A DNA stretch of 5,796 nt, from contig NVTG01000092.1 in assembly GCA_002401495.1 (NCBI GenBank), forward strand, positions 1 through 5,796, written 5' to 3'. Made by a program: the position numbers and the translations under genes. This DNA is from Candidatus Kaiserbacteria bacterium (GTDB lineage Bacteria; Patescibacteria; Paceibacteria; UBA9973; UBA2100). The notes below the pieces were generated by a model that did not search any database, was not told the DNA's origin, and worked only from the letters and a program-made list of their open reading frames with translations. Every line of letters starts with the position of its first letter. Position 1 is the stretch's first letter. Below, piece after piece: positions 1 through 5,167 of the stretch.

Positions 1-336
1 ATACAATACTTCGGTCGCGCCCTCCCGGCCCTAGAGCATCGTTTTTTGATGGCGCAGAATGGGATCGCTAGTCGGCCAGTGGTAATGAAAGAAAAGTCTC
101 AATTGAGCGATTGGCAGAGACAGTTTGAAGACTTCGAGGCGGTGATCACTCCGGGCCTATCTGTCCAGCATTCGCAGGAGCGTATCTTGTCTGGTCGGCA
201 TCTTTGGCCGATGCGAACATTGTTGAGCGTGACAGAGACGGCCTTGTTTCGTGGCAGGGGGTCTTTGCGAGTAATTCCCTCATTTAAGGTCGGTCTGCCA
301 AGGTCGCTCTATCGAGTATTCGACTCTGACTTGTAA
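1..336 (+). CDS. 3' end of an unrecognised protein (partial, start lies upstream)
   Basis: Frame 1 is open from the first base to a TAA at 334-336, giving 111 residues; the other two forward frames are closed by stops within the first 75 nt. There is no convincing internal start: the first ATG (position 49) has no Shine-Dalgarno site, and the reading continues upstream of it to the window edge, so I treat this as the C-terminal part of a longer gene. The visible part is Arg-rich and soluble-looking, contains no cysteine and no membrane segment, and ends in SLYRVFDSDL. I do not recognise a family. It lies 94 nt before the first pseudopilin gene on the same strand, so it could belong to the same pilus/secretion locus, but that is inference from position only. 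Alternative: a non-coding stretch that is open by chance, which is less likely given its length and plausible codon use. Confidence 0.55.
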   Translation: MQYFGRALPALEHRFLMAQNGIASRPVVMKEKSQLSDWQRQFEDFEAVITPGLSVQHSQERILSGRHLWPMRTLLSVTETALFRGRGSLRVIPSFKVGLPRSLYRVFDSDL

Positions 337-416
337 AAAATCGCATATTGAAACAGTCATTTCAGCTTGAGATATCTTGTCTTGTTTCCCGTGGCTCTGT
401 TCGTTAATCTTATAGT

Positions 417-422
417 AAGAGG
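417..422 (+). promoter_or_regulatory. Ribosome binding site for the first pseudopilin gene
   Basis: AAGAGG lies 8 nt before ATG 431 and only 2 nt before the alternative TTG 425. The spacing decides the start in favour of ATG 431. Confidence 0.7.
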
Positions 423-430
423 TTTTGAAT

Positions 431-1330
431 ATGTTTAAGGGGTCAGACCAGTCTGGAATGTCTTTGATATCTGTCATCGTTTCAACTGCCATTTTTGGTA
501 TTTTGATGGCTGGGATGTCATCTATGATAAACTTCACAATTAAAACAGCCAGTGGTACCGAAGACAAAATCGAGTTTCTCGCTTTGAGAGACCGAATTGC
601 CAATATGCTGAAATACAACGATTTTTGCGAGACGGCGCTAGTGGGCCAAGTGATCAATGCAGGCGCCTCTGTTGATATTGGGACGCTAAATTTGACAGAG
701 TACACACTGGCGGTGGCGCAGCCAGTGCCGGGTTCACGGCTTGTTATTAGCAGAATTAGGTTGGTTGACAATACGGGGGCGGCTGGCCCGCGCCCTGTTA
801 CCATCGAATCGACTGTGACACCGGGAACGTTTATTTCATTTGATAGGTACTCTCTCAATATTGAGATTTCGGCTCAACGGTCGGGCTTTGCAATGGGTGG
901 TGGTTTAGTTCCAATTGACATTCCGTTTGTTGCATTTGTTAACCAGGGTGCCACGAAGACCATCCTTAGGTGCGCTTCTGAGGCTGACTTGAGTCAGGCC
1001 TGTGAAGAATCGGGAGGATATTATAATTCGGGAGGGGCTGCAATGCGAAATCGCTGTCGGCCGGGGGGCTTCAAGAATGCGCGGGAATTTTTTGCAAAGT
1101 CGAATCCTGGACAGGGCTCACAGACAGTAACACTAGCGCCCATTGGCTCGGATCTATGGGAGATTTGTGTCCTCACCGGAGAACGGAAGGTTTTGGCAGC
1201 GACATCGAATGCCCGTGCGGGTTGTAGAGTACGGGGTGGTTTGCACAGCCCCTGGCAGTTAATACTTACCAAACTTAATGCCTCTGATGGCACAGTTGAA
1301 TGCTGGGCTTACTGTGGGAGTTCATGGTGA
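431..1330 (+). CDS. Pseudopilin-like protein with Cys-rich C-terminal domain (copy 1)
   Basis: A 299-residue protein with a class III prepilin leader: nine residues (MFKGSDQSG) ending in Gly9, then Met10 and a hydrophobic helix to about residue 35. By family knowledge a PilD-type prepilin peptidase would cut after Gly9, and the helix would anchor the subunit in the inner membrane before assembly. Position +5 after the cut is Ser14 rather than the usual Glu. The body (about 36-170) looks beta-rich. The C-terminal half carries cysteines 181, 191, 209, 246, 265, 291 and 295; Cys66 precedes them. All eight align with the next gene's product, suggesting up to four disulfides in the periplasm. At about 300 residues it is much larger than a major pilin (typically 130-170), which fits a minor or tip subunit. 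ATG 431 is chosen over TTG 425 by the Shine-Dalgarno spacing, and because leader length and Cys66 then match the paralogue exactly. Type II secretion pseudopilin or type IV minor pilin cannot be distinguished here. Confidence 0.85.
   Translation: MFKGSDQSGMSLISVIVSTAIFGILMAGMSSMINFTIKTASGTEDKIEFLALRDRIANMLKYNDFCETALVGQVINAGASVDIGTLNLTEYTLAVAQPVPGSRLVISRIRLVDNTGAAGPRPVTIESTVTPGTFISFDRYSLNIEISAQRSGFAMGGGLVPIDIPFVAFVNQGATKTILRCASEADLSQACEESGGYYNSGGAAMRNRCRPGGFKNAREFFAKSNPGQGSQTVTLAPIGSDLWEICVLTGERKVLAATSNARAGCRVRGGLHSPWQLILTKLNASDGTVECWAYCGSSW
1316..1320 (+). promoter_or_regulatory. Shine-Dalgarno-like site for the second pseudopilin gene
   Basis: GGGAG lies inside the last codons of the upstream gene, 3 nt before ATG 1324 and 6 nt before GTG 1327. 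The spacing to ATG is short, so GTG 1327 is a possible alternative that shortens the leader by one residue. ATG 1300 has no comparable site. Confidence 0.45.
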
Positions 1331-2196
1331 AGGTTTCTGGCGAGGCTGGGTTTTCAATTGCTGCGGTACTTGTTGTGGCGGGTGTTCTCAGCGCTATATT
1401 AGCAGGCCTTGTGGGAATTCTCTCGTATTCTATCAAGGCAACAAAAAGCGCAGAAGACAAAGCGGACTTTCTCGATTTAAACGATAATGTGATTCGTACA
1501 ATGAAATACGATGACCTTTGTGCCACAGCTCTTGGTGGGACATTGTTGATTCCGAATGGTCCGGGTGGCACGCCTAGAGCTGTTTCTCCTTTGCAGCTTG
1601 CACAATACACGCTAACCACCGGTCAACTGCTTCCGGGTTCGCAAATTACCATCACCCAAATAAATGTCATTGACCAAACTGCCGGGGGACCGTCAGCGGT
1701 CGATGTCGAAGATCCGCCGGGCACATTTCTAACTTATAACCGCCATCTTGTAGACCTTCAAATACGAGGTTTGATACCTAACCGCCTAGGGGGAGGGTTG
1801 CGGGATGTCGTTGTACCTCTGATCGTTTTTGTCGATGGAGGAAATGCAATTCGGGAGTGCAACTCTGTCACCGATCTCAATCAAGCTTGCCAAGAGGCTG
1901 GTGGAGTTTATGACTCGGCCAGACCGATCTCTGAGAGATGTCGACCGGGTGGGGTGAAAACTCAGCAAATATTGTCTCGGTTTAGAAGTGCGGGGCAGCC
2001 TGGAGCAATATATGGTCTCGGGACATGGGAGTTGTGTCAGTTAACTGGTGCAACACGAAATCCTTCGGGGCCCGGGTATGTTGGCGGATGTCGAGTTCAG
2101 GGAGCAGCTCACCAAACGTGGAATCTTATTATTACAAAAAATGCTCTCGACGGAAGGGTTGATTGCTGGACCCATTGCAGTAATTCATGGGAATAA
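1324..2196 (+). CDS. Pseudopilin-like protein with Cys-rich C-terminal domain (copy 2)
   Basis: A 290-residue paralogue of the preceding gene product. The leader MVKVSGEAG ends in Gly9, followed by Phe10 and a hydrophobic helix to about residue 35; +5 is Ala14, so again no Glu5. The segment around 59-66 (TMKYDDLC) matches LKYNDFC of copy 1. Conserved blocks follow: PGTF near 132, GGGL near 156, DLNQAC (184-189), RCRPGG (205-210), WELC (235-238), GGCRV (254-258) and CWTHC (281-285). Cysteines 66, 179, 189, 206, 238, 256, 281 and 285 pair one-to-one with those of copy 1. The start overlaps the upstream stop (ATGGTGA, 1324-1330), which indicates translational coupling and equal-order co-expression. 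ATG 1324 is preferred over in-frame ATG 1300 because it gives the same nine-residue leader as copy 1. The role is inferred: exported subunit of a pilus or pseudopilus, with the C-terminal domain perhaps for binding. No terminator follows; the next gene converges 11 nt away. Confidence 0.85.
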   Translation: MVKVSGEAGFSIAAVLVVAGVLSAILAGLVGILSYSIKATKSAEDKADFLDLNDNVIRTMKYDDLCATALGGTLLIPNGPGGTPRAVSPLQLAQYTLTTGQLLPGSQITITQINVIDQTAGGPSAVDVEDPPGTFLTYNRHLVDLQIRGLIPNRLGGGLRDVVVPLIVFVDGGNAIRECNSVTDLNQACQEAGGVYDSARPISERCRPGGVKTQQILSRFRSAGQPGAIYGLGTWELCQLTGATRNPSGPGYVGGCRVQGAAHQTWNLIITKNALDGRVDCWTHCSNSWE

Positions 2197-2207
2197 ATTA
2201 TTGTGGA

Positions 2208-3503
2208 TCATCGTAAAGCAATCCATTTCTGAAGAAGCGGAAAGAGCTCTTCAACGGGTTTACCTTTGTGCTCCGAGAGTCGCTCTAGCAACCCTGTAGT
2301 GAGAGAAAGTCCACTAGCATATTCCTGATTTCCAGGCGGCACGATCTCAAGGTATTTGCGTGCAATGTTTTCGATCATTTCGAGATGGCCTTGTAATAAA
2401 TCGGTAGTGGTTCGTCCGCTAGTGATGCGTGCTGAATTGTCAAAAATTCGTTTCTTGATAAATCGTCTGGCGTTTCCGAGGTTGGCGTGAAAAAGCTGCC
2501 CTCCGATGCCCTCATAGGACCAACGATAGTTTTTTTCTAAGTAACGAACATAGGCGCCGAGTACGCCGGGGCGTCTCAGTGCTCCAGACCAGGGGCCTTC
2601 ATCGCCGAAGTTTGTTTGTATCTCACTGAAACGCATCACACCGCTTTCATCGACGAGTAGGTCAAAGGACCATGCATTGCGAATGGTGAAACACTTTGGC
2701 AGCAAGTCCAAAAACTCTTGGGAGTACGAGATCGCTTTGGCCTTGGTTTCTTCGTCGAGATTTCGATTGCCTCTCCAGCGACAGCGTGTGGCTTCGCCAA
2801 GTACTTTGTCAAAAAAAGCGTGAATGCGAAACTCACGTAATTTTTTCCCCGTTTCTGTTTTTTCAAGTAACGAGGTGCCGAACTTCTCTTGCAGGATGTA
2901 GCGTTCACCACCGGTGATCATACATTCGCCGACCATTTCGTGGGTTGCGACGCTGGGTTGGTGCATTTCGTCTTTTTTGTAGAGCTCGTCCGTCGAAAAA
3001 AGTTTTCGTATAAATACGGATTCGTCAAAAATGATGATGTCTTTTTCTCCGGAGCCGACATCAAAAGCGGGCTTTGCAACAAAGCCACCGGGGAATTCAT
3101 TCTTAGTGGCAGCTAGGACTTGCTCTTCGGAAGCCGTGAGCTTTCCTTCTGGTGAAACGAGTTCGTTGGAAAGAAGGAAGTGTTTTAAGCCAAGGGTTTT
3201 TTGATGAAATCGTGCATAGTCCTCTTTTAGATAATGTTTTAACACTTCCGAGGCAATCAACTTATTGCCCAGGTAAAAGGTCATTAGCGAGGCTTCGATA
3301 ATGCCGCTGTCGTAAACCGATTTGAGCCAACCAGCTCGGGTTCCCACGACATCGACTTTTCGGTCGAAGCATTTACTTGAAAGCTCGAGCGGACGTTTTT
3401 CAATGGACTGAATTAATGCAGTCACTTCTTTGTCGAGAAAATCCTTGGGAGAATAACGGTAAGAGGAATCGAGGCCGTGCTCGATGTAGGGGAAAGTTTT
3501 CAT
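2208..3503 (-). CDS. ATP-grasp-type protein (minus-strand member of divergent pair)
   Basis: A 431-residue protein with no signal peptide or membrane helix, so probably cytoplasmic. Features that fit the ATP-grasp fold, in order: an N-terminal region (1-110) ending in DYARFHQKTLGLKHFLLSNE (95-114), resembling the pre-ATP-grasp segment; FVAKPAFD (141-148) with Lys144 as likely ATP-binding lysine, followed by a Gly-Ser-Gly loop; YILQEKF (202-208) as the hinge strand that contacts adenine; EFRIHAF (224-230) with Arg226; FDLLVD (280-285) with Asp281; and SEIQTN (293-298) with Glu294 as metal ligand. The usual ExN is ExQ here (Gln296). The tail (about 340-431) is predicted helical. By family, ATP-grasp enzymes join a carboxylate to an amine or other nucleophile via an acyl-phosphate; the substrate is unknown here. 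ATG 3503 follows AGAAAGG with 7 nt spacing. It is divergent from its paralogue and convergent with the second pseudopilin gene. A non-catalytic relative is possible because of Gln296. Confidence 0.8.
   Translation of the reverse strand: MKTFPYIEHGLDSSYRYSPKDFLDKEVTALIQSIEKRPLELSSKCFDRKVDVVGTRAGWLKSVYDSGIIEASLMTFYLGNKLIASEVLKHYLKEDYARFHQKTLGLKHFLLSNELVSPEGKLTASEEQVLAATKNEFPGGFVAKPAFDVGSGEKDIIIFDESVFIRKLFSTDELYKKDEMHQPSVATHEMVGECMITGGERYILQEKFGTSLLEKTETGKKLREFRIHAFFDKVLGEATRCRWRGNRNLDEETKAKAISYSQEFLDLLPKCFTIRNAWSFDLLVDESGVMRFSEIQTNFGDEGPWSGALRRPGVLGAYVRYLEKNYRWSYEGIGGQLFHANLGNARRFIKKRIFDNSARITSGRTTTDLLQGHLEMIENIARKYLEIVPPGNQEYASGLSLTTGLLERLSEHKGKPVEELFPLLQKWIALR
3184..3239 (-). repeat. 56-nt near-identical block shared by the two ATP-grasp genes (arm 1)
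   Basis: Reverse-complemented, this matches 3993-4048 at 53 of 56 positions. All three differences are synonymous third positions. It encodes KHYLKEDYARFHQKTLGL (residues 89-106) plus two bases of the next Lys codon. DNA similarity drops immediately on both sides. Because the genes are head-to-head, the two blocks form an inverted repeat 753 nt apart. Confidence 0.85.
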
Positions 3504-3510
3504 CGGAAGA

Positions 3511-3517
3511 CCTTTCT
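3511..3517 (-). promoter_or_regulatory. Ribosome binding site for the minus-strand ATP-grasp gene
   Basis: On the minus strand AGAAAGG lies 7 nt before ATG 3503, a good match in sequence and spacing. Confidence 0.7.
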
Positions 3518-3587
3518 GCGGTTCGAACTATATGAAGAAACCATTTTAACAGATGCGATGAAAAGAGACAAAGTTTTTACGGCACGG

Positions 3588-3598
3588 ATATTGAATAT
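3588..3598. repeat. AT-rich palindrome in the divergent region
   Basis: ATATT-G-AATAT is a perfect palindrome around a central G, placed roughly midway between the two divergent starts. It could be an operator, but AT-rich palindromes this short arise often by chance. Confidence 0.3.
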
Positions 3599-3670
3599 TT
3601 CTTTACAGCATTGGCAAAGGAAATTATTTGAGTGGCGTTCGTTAGGTAGAAGCCGTCATATTTGTCTATC

Positions 3671-3691
3671 TGTGTCTATAATTTTGACACA
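3671..3691 (+). promoter_or_regulatory. Candidate promoter -10 with flanking inverted repeat
   Basis: A consensus TATAAT (3677-3682) sits 52 nt before ATG 3735 and would start transcription near 3689. The -35 position (about 3654-3660) is a poor match to TTGACA. The -10 box lies in the 9-nt loop between TGTGTC (3671-3676) and GACACA (3686-3691), a 6-bp inverted repeat that could be an operator overlapping the promoter. A TTGACA at 3684-3689 has only a 13-nt spacer to the next TA-rich hexamer (TAATAG, 3703-3708), so it is unlikely to be a -35. Confidence 0.4.
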
Positions 3692-3719
3692 AATACGGGT
3701 CTTAATAGCAGTCGAAATT

Positions 3720-3726
3720 AAAAGGG
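3720..3726 (+). promoter_or_regulatory. Ribosome binding site for the plus-strand ATP-grasp gene
   Basis: AAAAGGG lies 8 nt before ATG 3735. It fixes the start there rather than at upstream in-frame starts in the divergent region. Confidence 0.7.
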
Positions 3727-3734
3727 TGCAGACA

Positions 3735-5012
3735 ATGAAACTTCCATATATTAAACATAGTTCACCAGATGGCGAGTATGATCCACTTCGATACCTTCAG
3801 CGCGATGTCGAAGCGTTGATCAAGGTGATTGACGCAAGACCGGTCGAACTACCGAAAAGTTGTTTTGATCAGAGCGTCGATGTGCAGGCAGACAAAAATT
3901 CACTGCTTAAATTTTTCTATGAGCGAAATGTAATAGAGGTCTCTGAGGTGGGCTTTTATATGGGGAATAAGCTGATTTATTCGGAAATTCTCAAACATTA
4001 TCTAAAAGAGGACTACGCACGATTTCACCAAAAGACCCTTGGCTTAAAGAGTTTTCTTTTGTCCAATGAAGTTGTCGCTAGAGAGACTGGCAAAATTATC
4101 AAGTCGGAAGAAGAAATTTCTAAGTGTCTGGATCAAGTATTCCCACATGGTTTTGTTGCAAAACCTGCCTTTGATCTCGCTTCTATAACGACAGGCGCAA
4201 TCGTTTTTAGCAAAGAAGATTTTCTGCAGCGGCTGTTGCATACAGAAAAACTTTTTGCAGCCAATGAAATACTCGGGCCAAGTATTGTTTCGCATGCCGT
4301 GGTCGGAGAAAACTCTGTAACCGGAGGAGAAAAATACATACTGCAAGAAAAATTTGCTTGGTCGACGGCAGCTGGCGAGAAAAACAACGAGTTTCGTGTT
4401 CACGCTCTTTATAACAAGTTGGTACCGGATGCCACTTGGTCGCGCTGGCGAGAAAGAAAGTACAACCGCCCTGACCTGGTGAAAAAAGTGAATCAGTTTG
4501 TGCAAGAGCTATTAGATCTATTGCCGCTCGAATTAACGTTACATAATGTCTGGGCTTTTGATGTGATGGTTGATGCCGACGAAGAGTTAAGTCTGATGGA
4601 GGCCAATACAAATTATGGAAACAGAGGCCCCTGGTCGGGATTCTTACGTGTGCCTTCGGTGATGGGTGCCTATGTGAGGTTTCTAGAAAACGACTATGGA
4701 TTTTCTTTCAAAGGTTTCAATGGAGAGCTGTTGCGAGAAGATCTTTCCGGTGTTCGAAAGTATATCAAGTTGATGATAAAAGAGAACTATGATGATTTGA
4801 AGGCGGGTGACTCCCTCGATCATGTTGCTGAATGTTTCGAGTCCCTCGGTGAGCTTGCAGAAAAGTTTTTATTGAAATCTCCTAGTGACATCGCAGAATA
4901 CCAGTCGAGCATTTCTTGTTGCACGGAGTACTTAAATCATTACTCGCGCAGTAAGACAAAGGCGGTAGAGGAGATGATCGAGCTGATGTATGCCTGGATG
5001 TCTTCGCGCTGA
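3735..5012 (+). CDS. ATP-grasp-type protein (plus-strand member of divergent pair)
   Basis: A 425-residue paralogue of the divergent neighbour, alignable from the first residues (MKLPYIKH versus MKTFPYIEH) to the end with few gaps. ATP-grasp features: a pre-domain ending near 111 (DYARFHQKTLGLKSFLLSNE, 93-112); FVAKPAFD (140-147) with Lys143; YILQEKF (201-207); EFRVHAL (219-225) with Arg221; FDVMVD (275-280) with Asp276; and MEANTN (288-293), where Glu289 and Asn291 form the normal ExN metal-binding motif that the neighbour has changed to ExQ. The glycine loop after the lysine is less obvious than in the neighbour (DLASITTGA). GPWSGFLR (298-305) is also shared. No signal peptide or membrane segment is seen, so it is probably cytoplasmic. 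Expected chemistry by family is ATP-dependent ligation through an acyl-phosphate; the substrate is unknown. The frame stays open upstream to 3477, but ATG 3735 is chosen from AAAAGGG at 8 nt and from alignment with the paralogue's N-terminus. Confidence 0.8.
   Translation: MKLPYIKHSSPDGEYDPLRYLQRDVEALIKVIDARPVELPKSCFDQSVDVQADKNSLLKFFYERNVIEVSEVGFYMGNKLIYSEILKHYLKEDYARFHQKTLGLKSFLLSNEVVARETGKIIKSEEEISKCLDQVFPHGFVAKPAFDLASITTGAIVFSKEDFLQRLLHTEKLFAANEILGPSIVSHAVVGENSVTGGEKYILQEKFAWSTAAGEKNNEFRVHALYNKLVPDATWSRWRERKYNRPDLVKKVNQFVQELLDLLPLELTLHNVWAFDVMVDADEELSLMEANTNYGNRGPWSGFLRVPSVMGAYVRFLENDYGFSFKGFNGELLREDLSGVRKYIKLMIKENYDDLKAGDSLDHVAECFESLGELAEKFLLKSPSDIAEYQSSISCCTEYLNHYSRSKTKAVEEMIELMYAWMSSR
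3993..4048 (+). repeat. 56-nt near-identical block shared by the two ATP-grasp genes (arm 2)
   Basis: Partner of the inverted copy at 3184-3239, with 53 of 56 identical bases. It encodes residues 87-104 of the plus-strand protein, which are identical in both paralogues. Confidence 0.85.
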
Positions 5013-5017
5013 CTAAA

Positions 5018-5043
5018 AAGTTGGCAGATTTTAAAATCAACTT
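5018..5043. repeat. Inverted repeat just after the plus-strand ATP-grasp gene
   Basis: AAGTTG (5018-5023) and CAACTT (5038-5043) form a 6-bp stem. Its 14-nt interior overlaps a second palindrome, GATTTTAAAATC (5027-5038). It starts 6 nt after the TGA, where a terminator would be expected, but it is GC-poor and not followed by a T-run. A weak or factor-assisted terminator is possible; a strong intrinsic one is not supported. Confidence 0.3.
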
Positions 5044-5063
5044 CGGGACCAGTTTCGGGACTA
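5042..5063 (+). repeat. Short tandem direct repeat
   Basis: TTCGGGACCA (5042-5051) and TTCGGGACTA (5054-5063) match at 9 of 10 positions with a 12-nt period. They lie in the non-coding gap between the ATP-grasp and lipoprotein genes. They could be paired regulator half-sites or chance. Confidence 0.45.
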
Positions 5064-5108
5064 ATGTTGGGTTTACGCTTCTAGCAAATCTTTGGTACTG
5101 CCACCGCA

Positions 5109-5137
5109 TTGGCTCTAAGTCCCCACCATAGTAGTAT
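5109..5137 (+). promoter_or_regulatory. Candidate promoter for the lipoprotein-like gene
   Basis: TTGGCT (5109-5114) and TAGTAT (5132-5137) are separated by 17 nt. Each matches 4 of 6 bases of the sigma-70 consensus. This would start transcription near 5144, leaving a leader of about 24 nt with the ribosome binding site. It is only a moderate match, found by eye. Confidence 0.3.
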
Positions 5138-5152
5138 ATAGAAAATCGCATC

Positions 5153-5162
5153 AAGGATGAGG
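5153..5162 (+). promoter_or_regulatory. Ribosome binding site for the lipoprotein-like gene
   Basis: AAGGATGAGG contains AAGGA 10 nt and GAGG 5 nt before ATG 5168. An in-frame stop at 5132-5134, with no ATG, GTG or TTG in between, makes ATG 5168 the only reasonable start. Confidence 0.65.
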
Positions 5163-5167
5163 CATCT

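Larger units (their letters stand above)
3504..3734. promoter_or_regulatory. Shared divergent control region of the two ATP-grasp genes
   Basis: The 231 nt between the two start codons must hold promoters for both directions. It is AT-rich. On the plus strand it contains a perfect TATAAT (3677-3682) flanked by a short inverted repeat. On the minus strand TATAGT (3532-3527) would place a transcription start very near the ribosome binding site and has no good -35 at 16-18 nt, so it is weak. An 11-nt palindrome, ATATT-G-AATAT, lies at 3588-3598 and could be a protein-binding site. I see no independent small gene here: the plus frame is open but matches neither paralogue. Confidence 0.6.

Noticed and set aside
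411..416. TATAGT as a -10 promoter box before the first pseudopilin
   Set aside because: Transcription would start at or after the ribosome binding site (417-422), and no -35 lies at a proper distance.
425..430. TTG start two codons upstream of ATG 431
   Set aside because: It lies only 2 nt after the Shine-Dalgarno AAGAGG and would give a leader two residues longer than the paralogue.
280..858. 192-codon open frame on the minus strand
   Set aside because: It is opposite the first pseudopilin, whose leader, helix and cysteine pattern are supported by a paralogue. No ribosome binding site or domain was seen.
3477..3734. In-frame 5' extension of the plus-strand ATP-grasp gene (86 more codons, including ATG 3558)
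   Set aside because: It overlaps the start of the divergent gene, has no Shine-Dalgarno site at 3558, and the paralogue has no such extension. ATG 3735 has AAAAGGG at 8 nt and aligns with the paralogue's first residues.
4044..4611. Three overlapping minus-strand open frames inside the plus-strand ATP-grasp gene
   Set aside because: They lie opposite the conserved ATP-grasp core and overlap each other in different frames; they are shadows.
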